Notes under the pieces: generated by a model
Seen by the model: the letters and a program-made list of their open reading frames with translations, nothing else
What the model was told of the DNA's origin: nothing
Databases searched by the model: none
Program-made: the position numbers and the translations under genes
NCBI RefSeq assembly: GCF_000315915.1
Contig: NC_020187.1
Location: 124,001 to 188,000, forward strand
DNA: 64,000 nucleotides
Source: Henningerozyma blattae CBS 6284
Lineage: Eukaryota > Ascomycota > Saccharomycetes > Saccharomycetales > Saccharomycetaceae
Direction: 5' to 3'
In this document: positions 1 through 10,586 of the stretch, piece by piece
Layout of the letters: the number at the start of each line of letters is the position of its first letter
Numbering within the stretch: position 1 is the first letter of the stretch

Positions 1-144
1 GGAACAGAAGAATATGTACTGAGTGCTGATACAGATACCCAGTTCGCAGAAATGACTGATATGGACAATACTTTCCAAAGGCGACAATCACTTGACTACG
101 GTGACGGTTCCTACGATAATGAATTTAATTTCAATGGATTTTAA
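1..144 (+). CDS. TAF3: C-terminal tail of a probable TAF3 (TFIID subunit 3), 5' end outside window
   Basis: An open frame runs in from the left edge and stops at TAA 142-144, giving 47 residues. The end contains MDNTFQRRQSLDY followed by an acidic, Asn/Phe-rich finish. The S. cerevisiae neighbour that converges on RRP12 is TAF3, a histone-fold TFIID subunit that supports RNA polymerase II preinitiation complexes. My recollection of the Taf3 C-terminus has a similar Met-Asp-x-Thr-Phe-Gln-Arg-Arg-x-Ser-Leu-Asp-Tyr stretch. The call therefore rests on gene order plus that short match. The histone-fold domain is off the window. The gene converges on RRP12 with a 158-bp AT-rich spacer holding both 3' ends. 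Confidence 0.6.
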   Translation, partial: GTEEYVLSADTDTQFAEMTDMDNTFQRRQSLDYGDGSYDNEFNFNGF

Positions 145-302
145 GTATGAGAAAAATACTCTTAGCATGATTTATAAGCCATGTATTTAAATATTTGCAT
201 ACCCCCGACTAATTACTATTGTACATGTATTAATTTTTATATATATATATAAAGTTAGACATATAATGTTATACTAATTTATAAATATAGTTTAATAGTT
301 GC

Positions 303-3300
303 CTATAATTTCCTTCTAGGTCTAAATTTATTACCCTTTTTAAAGTTCTTTCCAATTTTGTTTTTAGTGTCAACCTTCTTGGATAAAAGTTTTGAGGATA
401 TTTCATCATCACTATCACCCTCATCTGAACCTTTTCTAAACTTCAATTTGTTTCTTTGTCCCCTAATAGGACCGTGCTCAACAACTTCTAAATAGGCATT
501 AATACCATTTGTAACAGATTTCAAGGGATCTTCATCAGCTGATTTTGGCTTTTCAACGCCTTTAATTATTAATTTACCTTCATCATCAAAGCTAAAAGCG
601 TCATTCTTCAGTAGTTTTTTATTGTTATTTTTGTTAAATTTCTTAGGTCTTGTAGATGAAATATGAGCTAAGGTTTCAGAGTCTAGTAAATCAAGTGGAT
701 TTTCACCGGATTCCATTATATATTGGTTAGCTGGCTTCTTGCTTCTCTTATTGGGTTTTTCATCGTCTAGGTCTTGTTCATCGCCAGATGAGTCATAAAC
801 AGCTTCATCAAATGCAGAGAAGAATTTCGATGCCTTATTATTACTTAAGACAGGAATACGAGCATCATTATTTGCCTCTTCTTCAGTTTCTTTACGCTTG
901 TTTCTGTTACGAGTTTTTCTAATATTAGCTAATAACTTATAATCTTCTGCAGGGAAATTTGCTTCAATAAATTCATAACCAAATTTTCTAACTAATCTTT
1001 CAATAATGTTTTTAATCTTAGATTTAAAATGACCAGTATGTTCATTAGACCAACGCAATAATTTTGGCAACAGACTAGGTATCTTTTCTCTCATGATATC
1101 TGGTGGTAACCCTAATACACAAACTTTTGTAAAGCCAATAGCACTTTTGGCAATTTCTCTGGAATTCGAAGTCAAATATAATTCAACAGTATCATATATT
1201 TCAAGTAACAGATCAGCTGATAGTTGATCTTTAAATTCGAAAACTAGACAAGCATAAGCAGTAATAGTACTGCTTACCATATGTTGAGATTCACCAATTA
1301 ACCCGGCAGACATTATCTTAAAAAATTCAGCAATAGAAGCTGGCTGGTTTGGTGCTTGAGAATCATATCCATCAATGTTAGATAGCTTAATAATGCTATT
1401 TGGTGAGTTCATTTTGTTACCCATAGCGATTAAAGTTTCAAAAGCGGCATCTCTAGATTTTTCATTCACATCTTTGGTACATAAGATTACTTCAGGAACA
1501 ACTTTGACGATGAAGTCTAGGTGGTCATTTGGAAGTAGTTCCACGAGCGTTTTAATCGAAGCAAGTCTTGACGCCTTGGCAGGTGTCTGGACTGTATTAG
1601 TGTTATCAACTATAATCTTTTCAATATCGGAGACAAAGGATGCTACAGCCTCAGAACCACTTTCTAGTTCAGAAAGCTTAGTGATAATTCTATAAGCTCT
1701 TTTTTGAGTCAGTCCAACCCTGGAGTTTACAGTTCTACCAAAAATAGAGAATAAAGCAGAGTATGAAGTAGATGGCACATATTTGGTCATGCATACAATC
1801 AAATCTAACAAAGTAGGTGTAAGTTGTGGCTTCCCTTTTTGTGATTCAACTTCTTCATCTAATGCATTTTTTAACAAAGCACACACATTATTGAAAGTTT
1901 TCTCTAGATCTTCACTAGAAGTAATTTTCAGATAAGATTCGATTGTTTCTAAGATATAGCCTCTGGCATTTGGAGAAGTTTGCGTATAGACATTAAATAA
2001 AACTGCCAATAAATTTGATGATTTTGTGGCCAAATACTCTAAATTTAGCTTGGATTCAGAAATTGGAAAATGCTGTTGCAATAAAATATCATTAGATAAA
2101 GCCCCGTTTGCATATAATTGATTACTTTCGACTAATACCTTTAAGGAATGACATAGAGTATTTCTTAATTCAACCTTTGAATACATTAGGGAACATAATT
2201 CAGAAGCAAAATCATCATTAAAAGAAGCTCTTAAATCAAGAGGAAGTTCACAAAAATGAGGTAAGGTGGACCATATTTGATCAATAACTGTTTCAAAAAC
2301 TTTCCTTTGGACAGACTCTTTTGGCAACTTGGCGAGTTTGGATTCAAATACCTGGATTAGAGGTGCTAGCTTGGAGATAAATGTTTGTAGGGTTGTATTT
2401 CTGGTATAGTCTCTAATAATAGGTAATAACCACGCCCTTCCTGGTTGACCATCAGTAGGATTTTCTAAGTTCAAAGGTAAATGTGTCAAAACTACTTCAG
2501 GGCCTAATGCTTGAATTGCTGAACCAATAACAACTTCTGACTCATTCTTCAAATCTATGAATGCATTTTCATTTACTCTCCAACTATCAACAATTTTCAG
2601 TGGCTTAATAAAATGAGGATCTGATCTAAGGCTGAATTTAATGAATGCGGCGGCTAAAATTCGTAAAATTTCCTTGGCGCAATGAGTGTATTTAACAGTC
2701 AAGAATTCAGTTATAATAGTAGAAATTATTGATAAGGTAGTATCGACAGCCTTAACTACATTCTTATCTTGAGCCGGTTCAACCAGTAACAACTCATCCT
2801 GAATTGCTTGATTAATGAGAGCAATCAAGCATTGTGAGGCACTATAAGAGATTTCTGGCGTTTGACTTGCTAAATAATTAGACATTAGATTAAAGACATC
2901 TGGAAGCTTCAATAAAGCTTTCATTGAATCAGCAGTACTGTAGGCAGCCATACCTTTCACAACAACTGCTATCCATGAGCCAGATAAGTGGCTATCATTA
3001 GTGGATGGCTTTAAAGAAAAGATGATATCTAACATTCTAGCGTATTTATCATCTGCCAGCCCAGATTGTGATGTAGCAGTAGCCATAGATGTAAATAATG
3101 TTTCAAAACATGTGAAAGCTGAAGATATTAAAAATTGGTCAGAGCTTTTAGTAACTTCAAGTAATAGATCACATAATACTTCAATTTTATTTGAAGGCCA
3201 TTGATTGGTACTGATGATGGAACTAGCTAACTGTAGATTATGAATGAATTTACGATTAATTTCTTCACCACCATTTTGGGCCCTTAATTTCTTGTTTGAA

Positions 3301-3965
3301 ATATTCTTAGCTTCATGTAGAACAGCTGATAATTGTGTAATAACAAAGTCGGCAATGAAGCCGCTGGCAACGTGCTCGGCAGTTGGTGCAGCCGGAGGGT
3401 TCTTCAAAATAGTTGATACAGCTTCTTGAGCTCTCTTTCTCACCTTTGGCCTAGGATCAAGTGTTAATTCCAAAAGACCCTGTAAACCTCTGGTTGGTGT
3501 AATTGACAAGCCGTGTGTATTATTCCAAGCCTGAGCATTCTCAGATATTAATAAAGATTCCAAACATCCAATAGATGATCTAATTAGTGGTGCAGATGCA
3601 GATTCGTTTGTAATAAAAGGAGCGATTTTTCCTAAAATTTCTGCAAATTTAGATCTTAGAAGTTTTTTAGGAGTGTGTGCAAATACTAAATCTAACAAAT
3701 ATGCAGTAGAAGTAGCCAATTGTAAGTCCTTGATTGAATCTGTTTCTTGATTCATAGCTTGGTCTAGCAATGAAAGTAGAGAAACTGTATAATTAATAAT
3801 GCTTTTTGAGGTTTGATTAGACGTTTGATCGGCAATATTTTCTTCAATAGCAGCCAAAATAATGGCAGCGTGTTTTTGATTTTCTAGTTTGGAGTTAATC
3901 TGAGACCTAATCTTGGAAAGTTTCTCTTCAAACTCCTGCAAAGGAGCAACTTGTTCTGAATCCAT
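303..3965 (-). CDS. RRP12: Ribosomal RNA processing protein Rrp12 (HEAT-like, NUC173 family)
   Basis: 1220 residues, close to the 1228 of S. cerevisiae Rrp12. The N-terminus (KIRSQINSKLENQKHAAIIL) is nearly the same as in the family. The body is a long alpha-helical repeat protein, and the last 200 residues are highly charged with basic clusters (RKTRNRNKRK, KKGNKFRPRRKL) typical of a nucleolar RNA-binding tail. Rrp12 works in export and late maturation of the 40S and 60S pre-ribosomal subunits, shuttling between nucleolus and cytoplasm with karyopherins. The start is the first ATG and fits the family N-terminus. Its promoter carries ribosome-biogenesis motifs (see 4076-4153). The gene converges on the probable TAF3. 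Confidence 0.97.
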   Translation of the reverse strand: MDSEQVAPLQEFEEKLSKIRSQINSKLENQKHAAIILAAIEENIADQTSNQTSKSIINYTVSLLSLLDQAMNQETDSIKDLQLATSTAYLLDLVFAHTPKKLLRSKFAEILGKIAPFITNESASAPLIRSSIGCLESLLISENAQAWNNTHGLSITPTRGLQGLLELTLDPRPKVRKRAQEAVSTILKNPPAAPTAEHVASGFIADFVITQLSAVLHEAKNISNKKLRAQNGGEEINRKFIHNLQLASSIISTNQWPSNKIEVLCDLLLEVTKSSDQFLISSAFTCFETLFTSMATATSQSGLADDKYARMLDIIFSLKPSTNDSHLSGSWIAVVVKGMAAYSTADSMKALLKLPDVFNLMSNYLASQTPEISYSASQCLIALINQAIQDELLLVEPAQDKNVVKAVDTTLSIISTIITEFLTVKYTHCAKEILRILAAAFIKFSLRSDPHFIKPLKIVDSWRVNENAFIDLKNESEVVIGSAIQALGPEVVLTHLPLNLENPTDGQPGRAWLLPIIRDYTRNTTLQTFISKLAPLIQVFESKLAKLPKESVQRKVFETVIDQIWSTLPHFCELPLDLRASFNDDFASELCSLMYSKVELRNTLCHSLKVLVESNQLYANGALSNDILLQQHFPISESKLNLEYLATKSSNLLAVLFNVYTQTSPNARGYILETIESYLKITSSEDLEKTFNNVCALLKNALDEEVESQKGKPQLTPTLLDLIVCMTKYVPSTSYSALFSIFGRTVNSRVGLTQKRAYRIITKLSELESGSEAVASFVSDIEKIIVDNTNTVQTPAKASRLASIKTLVELLPNDHLDFIVKVVPEVILCTKDVNEKSRDAAFETLIAMGNKMNSPNSIIKLSNIDGYDSQAPNQPASIAEFFKIMSAGLIGESQHMVSSTITAYACLVFEFKDQLSADLLLEIYDTVELYLTSNSREIAKSAIGFTKVCVLGLPPDIMREKIPSLLPKLLRWSNEHTGHFKSKIKNIIERLVRKFGYEFIEANFPAEDYKLLANIRKTRNRNKRKETEEEANNDARIPVLSNNKASKFFSAFDEAVYDSSGDEQDLDDEKPNKRSKKPANQYIMESGENPLDLLDSETLAHISSTRPKKFNKNNNKKLLKNDAFSFDDEGKLIIKGVEKPKSADEDPLKSVTNGINAYLEVVEHGPIRGQRNKLKFRKGSDEGDSDDEISSKLLSKKVDTKNKIGKNFKKGNKFRPRRKL

Positions 3966-4075
3966 TATTCAAAGAAAATGGAGTATATACGGCTATTGGA
4001 GTGTTTCATTGACTTCAGTATAACTCTAAGCAGCTTTCTTATAACTGTTACATGATCTTAATTGGTTGCGAGTTA

Positions 4076-4153
4076 ATGAGATGAGATGAGATGAGATGAG
4101 TTGACAGTGTATAGCGAGAAAATTTTATGAAATTTGAAAACTAAAAATTTTCA
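4076..4153 (-). promoter_or_regulatory. PAC-like pentanucleotide array and RRPE-like element upstream of RRP12
   Basis: Five perfect ATGAG units fill 4076-4100. Read in frame with the PAC consensus GCGATGAG[A/C]T, each GAGATGAGAT window differs at only one base. An RRPE-like AAAAATTTTCA lies at 4143-4153. PAC (Dot6/Tod6) plus RRPE (Stb3) is the standard promoter pair for yeast ribosome-biogenesis genes, and RRP12 starts 110 bp away. The rest of the spacer (about 4160-5125) is AT-rich and I see no gene or RNA in it. Confidence 0.65.
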
Positions 4154-5130
4154 TAGAACCCGGAAAAACATATGTTTGAAAAATATTTTCGAACTTCTGA
4201 TCCGGAAAAGTCAACCTTTTCCAAGGTTCCAATAAGACGTCCAAGGATTATAACTTATGTTCATGTTTGGGTATAAAACTGAATGATCATATATCTGAAC
4301 AATATCTTTCATATATAATAACGAATTTTAGTGAAAACTAGAATATAGGTTCCGGAAATACAGAGGAAGCTTAGTGACTGAGATTACAAGTCATGTATTT
4401 TAGTATGAATACCAGGCAGTGTATGTAAGGAGGTTTCTAAGTAACCCAATAACGTAGACTGGCAGGTAAATATGTCATTACCTTCTTACCATAATTTACA
4501 GAAACTGTGTAGTATGTATAGTCTACATCCGTGACTGGAACTTCATTCTAGATTTCCAGGAGTCGTCTTCAAGTTCTGATAATAATCCACGTGTTATACC
4601 CAGGGGTTTTTACGACGAATAAAACATGTTTCCAATGTAAAAGCTTTTTGCAGTTAACTGCCTTAACTTAGACATTTTTGACTATCAGGTTAATCGAACT
4701 TTTTATTAATTACAGATTTTAAATTAATATTTTGATAAATTATAAAATTTACATTAGTTGCCAAAGAATATTATATTCCAAAATGTAGCATTAAGTATTA
4801 GTATATATAGGCTATTTAAAGAGTAATTGAAGGATAATTCCAAATATTACTGTAATCTTTCAATAAACTACTTATTTCAGACAATATTATACTTAGCAGG
4901 CACGATATTGAACAACATTAACTACTTTACTAATTTTTCGAAGTATTATAAGAAAAAAAGTAAAATTGGATACTATTCAATCAATTCATTTATTATTATT
5001 TTTTGCAAACAATTTTAATGTTATTACTTCAAGTAAAATTTTTAATAGCCTATTTAGCATTCCTTTTTTTAAACGTATATGTCATTTTTGGCGCTAAGAC
5101 TCAAAAAATAGGCTTCTAGAGATTGCAGTA

Positions 5131-5150
5131 GAAAATTTTCCGATGAGTTG
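5131..5150 (+). promoter_or_regulatory. RRPE-like and PAC-like pair upstream of ROK1
   Basis: GAAAATTTTC at 5131-5140 is directly followed by a PAC-like CCGATGAGTT at 5140-5149 (8 of 10 consensus positions). The pair sits about 150 bp upstream of the ROK1 start codon, the normal location for these motifs in ribosome-biogenesis promoters. Confidence 0.65.
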
Positions 5151-5300
5151 TGTGAAATTTTAAGCGGTACAACACCGTGAAAAAAATATTTAATAGGTAT
5201 TAGATATGCAATTATTATAAAGATACCTCGAAGTTTCTTGTACCGCTTCAAAGCCTATAGGCACTTTATTTTACCAACACAACAAACTAGTTCGTGAATA

Positions 5301-7040
5301 ATGGATATTTTTAGAGTTTTAACAAGAGGTGCATCTGTTAAGAAGGATACAAATGCTGCTAAGCAGTTAAGAGATGTAGATAATAGTCGTAATGATGAAA
5401 ACTCTGAGCAAAAAAGTTCAAATAATCTAATCAAAGAAGATGTTCAGATTACAAAAGAACTGGATTTTTTCCGCAATAAAAGAATCGTCAATAGAATTGA
5501 AAAGCAGAAAGAACTTGAAAATAAAACGAGTGCTGAACCAACCATCAATCTCACTGATAATACTGATAATGGTACCATTCCAAAGCCTATTATCACCAAT
5601 AAAGAAGAAGCACGTATATTGCGTAATACTTACAAAGGTAATATTACAGGTAACGATGTACCTTTGCCAATAGGCTCATTTGACGACTTAATTACAAGAT
5701 TTTCGTTTGATAAAAGGTTACTTAATAATTTGATAGATAATCACTTTACTGAGCCAACGCCTATTCAAAGTGAAGCTATTCCTATTGCTTTACTGGACCG
5801 TGATATAGTTGCTTGTGCACCAACTGGTTCTGGTAAAACTATGGCATTCTTAATACCACTTTTACAACAAATTATTGATGAAAAAAAAGTTGTGGGCTTG
5901 AAAGGTTTAATAATATCTCCAACAAAAGAATTAGCCAACCAAATTTTCTTAGAATGTGTTAAGCTTTCACGTTCTATTTTTTTTGAGAAAAAAAGACCAT
6001 TGCAAGTTGCACTACTTTCAAAGTCTTTGAGTGCAAAATTAAAAAATAAAGTAATTAGCAATAGTAAGTATGATATTATAATATCGACACCATTAAGATT
6101 AATTGATGTCGTAAGAAATGAATCGTTAGACCTATCAAAGGTTAAGCATTTAATTTTTGATGAAGCTGATAAGTTATTCGATAAAACATTCGTTGAGCAA
6201 ACAGATGATATTTTAAGTTCGTGTACAGATCCTGCTTTGAGAAAATCAATGTTCTCTGCCACTATTCCATCAAGTGTTGAAGATATTGCACAAAGTCTAA
6301 TGAACGATCCAGTTCGTGTAGTTATTGGTCATAAAGAGGCTGCTAACTCAAATATCGAGCAAAAATTGATATTTTGTGGTAATGAAGAGGGTAAATTAAT
6401 TGCAATTAAACAGTTAACACAAGAAGGTGAATTTAAACCACCAGTAATTATATTTTTAGAATCGATTACGAGAGCTAAAGCATTATACCATGAAATGATG
6501 TATGATAGGCTAAATGTAGATGTTATTCACGCTGAAAGAACAACTATTCAGAGAAACAAAATCATTGAAAGATTTAAAAGTGGTGAATTATGGTGTTTGA
6601 TTTGTACTGATGTCTTAGCTCGTGGTGTTGATTTTAAGGGGGTAAATTTAGTTATTAATTATGATGTGCCAAGATCATCTCAGGCGTATGTTCATAGAAT
6701 TGGTAGAACTGGTAGAGCTGGCCGTAAGGGTAAAGCTATCACGCTATATACCAAGCAAGACGCATTGGCTGTGAAGCCAATTATTAATGTAATGAAACAA
6801 AGTGGGTGTGAAGTTGCTGAATGGATGGACACAAAGCTAACTAAGAGAGAAAAAGAATCAATTAAAAAAGGTAAAGCCCATAAGGATAGACTACAAATTA
6901 GTACTGTTCCAAAAGTTGATAAACTTAAAAGAAAGCGTAAAAATGAAATGATCAATGCCTCCAAGAGAAGAAAAGAATTGGAAAAAGGAAACAAGTTAAT
7001 TTCAAAACATAATAAGGAGAATAGTGATGGTTCAAACTAG
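5301..7040 (+). CDS. ROK1: DEAD-box RNA helicase Rok1
   Basis: 579 residues (S. cerevisiae Rok1 is 564). The N-terminus [15 protein letters not shown] is the family's. Visible helicase motifs: Q-motif region around 155, Walker A APTGSGKT near 173-180, DEAD at 287-290, SAT near 319-321 and HRIGRTGR near 465-472, followed by a Lys/Arg-rich tail. Rok1 acts in the nucleolus on the 90S/SSU processome, releasing snR30 and helping cleavages that produce 18S rRNA. The promoter has adjacent RRPE and PAC motifs. In S. cerevisiae ROK1 is on chromosome VII, so its position beside RRP12 is a gene-order difference. Confidence 0.97.
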   Translation: MDIFRVLTRGASVKKDTNAAKQLRDVDNSRNDENSEQKSSNNLIKEDVQITKELDFFRNKRIVNRIEKQKELENKTSAEPTINLTDNTDNGTIPKPIITNKEEARILRNTYKGNITGNDVPLPIGSFDDLITRFSFDKRLLNNLIDNHFTEPTPIQSEAIPIALLDRDIVACAPTGSGKTMAFLIPLLQQIIDEKKVVGLKGLIISPTKELANQIFLECVKLSRSIFFEKKRPLQVALLSKSLSAKLKNKVISNSKYDIIISTPLRLIDVVRNESLDLSKVKHLIFDEADKLFDKTFVEQTDDILSSCTDPALRKSMFSATIPSSVEDIAQSLMNDPVRVVIGHKEAANSNIEQKLIFCGNEEGKLIAIKQLTQEGEFKPPVIIFLESITRAKALYHEMMYDRLNVDVIHAERTTIQRNKIIERFKSGELWCLICTDVLARGVDFKGVNLVINYDVPRSSQAYVHRIGRTGRAGRKGKAITLYTKQDALAVKPIINVMKQSGCEVAEWMDTKLTKREKESIKKGKAHKDRLQISTVPKVDKLKRKRKNEMINASKRRKELEKGNKLISKHNKENSDGSN

Positions 7041-7437
7041 ATACTTCTTTGAAATATGAAGATAGAATAATATTATTTTATAAAGCAATAATATATACCC
7101 TATATAGAAGAGTATTTGTACATTATTGACACAGGCATTAACACTAACACTACCGTTAGTACCAATATAGTAATTAAGAAGTAATTTTTATAATGATTGT
7201 TGTATTGGAGAAAAGAATATTATATTATAATATATATTATGGTATATACATGTGCAGGTTATATTTCTCTTAAATACAGGTGATTGAATTTATTTAACGA
7301 ATATAGAAGATCGATTGTGATTTAAAAATGATGTATTTGGAATATTGAACTAGCCATATCCTTGGTTAAAAAATTAGTTTTTGAGGGCCTAATTTCTATC
7401 TTAATATTGGGTTATTTATATCCAATAAAAAGATTTC
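7041..7437. other. Convergent spacer ROK1/ATP20
   Basis: AT-rich DNA with several TATATA runs holds the two 3' ends. I see no further gene. Confidence 0.6.
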
Positions 7438-7785
7438 TCAGTAGTTGTTGTAGCCAACCAATTTTCTTCTACCAATGATTTCACCAAGGGAATAGAATCC
7501 TAACACTTGGATACCATAAGCACAGAATTTCACAACTTGTTTAGATGAGACTTGAGAGCATCTTTGATAAAAAGCATTTGGATTTTGGATAATATGAATG
7601 AACTCTTCGTACAAGTTTCTATATACAGAAGAAAATTCACCCAGGCTTGGTGGTTGCAAACCTTCTCTAAAGTAAACTTGTTTAGATAATTCAGAGCCTA
7701 TTTTACCGTAATATACGGATTTTGTAGTCCATTGTGAAGCTTTAGGGGCAAAGCGAGTTGCCAAAGTTTGAAATCTGGATAGCAT
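7438..7785 (-). CDS. ATP20: Mitochondrial F1Fo ATP synthase subunit g
   Basis: 115 residues, exactly the S. cerevisiae length. The N-terminus (MLSRFQTLATRFAPKA) is basic and hydrophobic, as expected for a mitochondrial protein. A single hydrophobic segment near the C-terminus (about 88-105, FCAYGIQVLGFYSLGEIIG) contains a GxxxG-like region, as in subunit g, which uses it to dimerise ATP synthase in the inner membrane and shape cristae. It neighbours DSS4 and TIF6, as in S. cerevisiae (YPR020W, YPR017C, YPR016C), which supports the call. Confidence 0.95.
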   Translation of the reverse strand: MLSRFQTLATRFAPKASQWTTKSVYYGKIGSELSKQVYFREGLQPPSLGEFSSVYRNLYEEFIHIIQNPNAFYQRCSQVSSKQVVKFCAYGIQVLGFYSLGEIIGRRKLVGYNNY

Positions 7786-8360
7786 TATTATAGGAGCAGT
7801 TTTATGAGGGAGAAGAAAAATGAACCACTACTATGAATGTTTAAGTTAAACGAAGAATTTAGTGGTTTTAAAACTTATTAGTGTACTTCATTTTCGTAAT
7901 AAACTTCAAAGAATTTGTTAATTACAAGTTTATGGAGTTGGTCCTCTCTAGTTTGCTCTCAACTCTCGGAGCGATTCTGAATACCTAGCTCGGGGGGCCG
8001 TTAAAGGCGATAAACAGAAAAATCGTAAAAGCGTAAATTATGTGCATTGAGAAAGAAACGAAGGGTAAGCATAGTTTAACCAGGCCATATAATATATATG
8101 ATACAAGAAATTTCTAATATATTTTATACAATCTTTTTATTAGTTAATTGTAAATAACTTTACTGGGAGTTATCATTTTCTTTCTACCACAAACATAGTA
8201 CATCCGTGCACCATCTATAGCAGTTCCGGTGTCTGAATTGAGACTGTTTCAGCACAAATTTAAGCTATCAGGAAATAAATACTATGGTTAAAAGTATTAC
8301 ATTATTTATACTTAGTACTGGCTCTTCTAAATATCACTAGATAAATATTATAACTACAAG
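7786..8360. other. Divergent promoter region ATP20/DSS4
   Basis: 575 bp of mostly AT-rich DNA, with a short GC-rich stretch near 7960-8015. I could not assign any specific factor site or RNA gene. Confidence 0.5.
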
Positions 8361-8858
8361 ATGGATACTTATGAGGTCAAAAAAGCAAGATGCTCCTTTG
8401 ATGTATGTAAGTGTGCAATTATAGATGTTAGGAATGAAAACTTCACCGAAGGTCAAATAAGTAATAAGGATGTAGTAACTTTGACACCTGATGTGTATAA
8501 CAAATATAACTTAATGCAAATAAGAGAAAAAGTAGATAAGTACGGTACACAAAACAAATTTTTGTTGGTAAAAGATGTGTGGGATTTTGATAACATAGGT
8601 GTCACTAAAGATATTGCTTACCAATCTGATCTGAGTAATTTAGAAAATTCAATCTTAACTGATAAGAATAATAAAAACGATAATATAAGTTTTCCTTATG
8701 AAGATACAACTTGGAGAATAAAGAAAGTTGTAAAATATTTATCATGTGCCGATTGTGATAAGGGCCCGATTGGATTTATTGCACAAGTAGAAGATAGTAA
8801 TAATAAAGCATTACAGCATAATGTTCATTTTCTGAGCTTACATAGTATAGATTTATGA
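8361..8858 (+). CDS. DSS4: Rab nucleotide-release factor Dss4 (Mss4 family)
   Basis: 165 residues (143 in S. cerevisiae). Two Cys pairs typical of the Mss4 zinc fold are visible: CSFDVCKC at the start and CADCDKGPIG near the end. The central KDVWDFDNIGV segment matches the family's VPDVWDFDNVGV signature. Dss4 stimulates GDP release from the Rab GTPase Sec4 and stabilises the empty form during exocytosis. The extra length is an insert around residues 90-112 rich in Asn, Asp and Lys. Gene order with ATP20 and TIF6 agrees. Confidence 0.93.
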   Translation: MDTYEVKKARCSFDVCKCAIIDVRNENFTEGQISNKDVVTLTPDVYNKYNLMQIREKVDKYGTQNKFLLVKDVWDFDNIGVTKDIAYQSDLSNLENSILTDKNNKNDNISFPYEDTTWRIKKVVKYLSCADCDKGPIGFIAQVEDSNNKALQHNVHFLSLHSIDL

Positions 8859-9320
8859 AGCATAAAATGAGTTAGCTAACTCAACGTTTCATTTGCAATT
8901 ACACCCTATTTCACCATTTATCATTAGTTATATAATCTTTATATACGATCTTCAACGTAGCATATACTTAGCCAATTAATTGTCTAGTGTAGAATTAGCA
9001 CAATTGTATTTTTTTAACTTATTAGTATAATCTTATGAGCTTTATGTATTAAAATTTTTTTACATTCTTCTGCTACTTAGCGGCATTTTAAATTACCCGG
9101 ATATTCCTAAAAAAATTCCAATTTTCCGAAAATCTGATAATGGGGAAAATTCTTCTAAGCAAATTTTCTCCTATGAAATCTATGTCATCGATTTGTAAAT
9201 ATAAGAGATTTCTAATTAATAAAGCTTAGTTCTTTTCAACGACATACACTGAAATATACTTACATCAGCACTATATCCATATAGTATACCAAAAAATTAA
9301 ATCAAAGTTATATCTTAATT
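8859..9320. promoter_or_regulatory. Upstream region of TIF6 with a Reb1 site
   Basis: ATTACCCG at 9092-9099 matches the Reb1 consensus and lies about 220 bp before the TIF6 start codon, where Reb1 would keep a nucleosome-free promoter. No convincing PAC element was found; a TCATCGAT near 9187 is too weak. Confidence 0.5.
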
Positions 9321-10058
9321 ATGGCTACTAGAACCCAATTTGAAAACTCTAATGAAATCGGTGTCTTCTCCAAGCTAACTAATACATATTGTTTGGTTGC
9401 TTTGGGTGGCTCTGAAAACTTTTATTCTGCTTTTGAAGCTGAACTAGGTGATTCTATTCCAATTGCTCACACTACCATTGCTGGTACTCGTATTATTGGT
9501 AGAATGACTGCTGGTAACCGTAGAGGTCTTTTAGTTCCAACACAGACTACTGATCAAGAATTACAGCATTTAAGAAACAGTTTACCAGACTCTGTTAAAA
9601 TCCAAAGAGTTGAGGAAAGGCTATCTGCTTTAGGTAATGTTGTTTGTTGCAACGATTATGTTGCTCTAGTTCATCCTGATATTGACAGAGAAACCGAAGA
9701 AATAATAAGTGATGTCTTAGGTGTTGAAGTGTTCCGTCAAACCATTTCAGGCAATATTTTAGTGGGCTCGTATTGTTCCTTAAGTAACCAAGGTGGTTTG
9801 GTTCATCCTCAAACTTCTGTTCAAGACCAAGAAGAATTATCATCATTACTACAAGTTCCTTTGGTTGCAGGTACAGTGAACCGTGGTAGTGCAGTTGTTG
9901 GTGCGGGTATGGTTGTTAATGACTATTTGGCTGTTACTGGTCTCGATACCACTGCCCCAGAGCTAAGTGTTATTGAAAGTATTTTCCGTCTACAAGATGG
10001 TAACCCAGATTCTATTTCTGGTAACTTACGTGATACATTAATCGAAACTTATTCATAA
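9321..10058 (+). CDS. TIF6: Ribosome anti-association factor eIF6 (Tif6)
   Basis: 245 residues, the exact S. cerevisiae length, with strong similarity along the whole protein ([20 protein letters not shown] at the start, [22 protein letters not shown] near the end). The pentein fold of five repeated subdomains is typical. Tif6 binds the 60S subunit face through uL14, is needed for 60S biogenesis and 27S/7S rRNA processing, and is released by Efl1 and Sdo1. Codon use looks like that of a well-expressed gene. Confidence 0.98.
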   Translation: MATRTQFENSNEIGVFSKLTNTYCLVALGGSENFYSAFEAELGDSIPIAHTTIAGTRIIGRMTAGNRRGLLVPTQTTDQELQHLRNSLPDSVKIQRVEERLSALGNVVCCNDYVALVHPDIDRETEEIISDVLGVEVFRQTISGNILVGSYCSLSNQGGLVHPQTSVQDQEELSSLLQVPLVAGTVNRGSAVVGAGMVVNDYLAVTGLDTTAPELSVIESIFRLQDGNPDSISGNLRDTLIETYS

Positions 10059-10586
10059 TTGTGTATTAACTTGAATATGGCCTGCATATCTTCTGTTTTC
10101 AATTTTTTTTTGAATTTGCTATTTTGTTCATGTTGCTCGATGATTGTTATCGATAGAGAATAATTGAATTGGATTAGGAAATTTTCTGAATGTTTAACTA
10201 TTCCCTTATGCTGCAAGTCACTATAATAATATAATTAAGTTGGTTTGTGTATTTTATTTACTTTATTTACCTTCTCTCTGTAATCAGCATGAATCATTAG
10301 TATATTTCATCTATCGAGAGTATAGCCTTATATAATTGCATTACTAATATCTTTTTTTTGTTTCATGAAATTTTGGTCAATAATAAATTGCATATAATTT
10401 CAAGCTACAATTAATTAACTACTCTATTCAAAAATATTAACGAAATTAAGTTAGAGAAACTTCGCAAGTAACATAATTTTACGTAATAATATATAATTTT
10501 ATGCTAGAGCAGCATATATAAGGTGACTCTCCGATGAACTAATCTGAGGCATATTTAAAATGAAGTATTAACGAGCAGAAAGATTC
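10059..10586. other. Convergent spacer TIF6/LSP1-like
   Basis: Very AT-rich 528 bp containing the 3' ends of both genes. Nothing else seen. Confidence 0.6.
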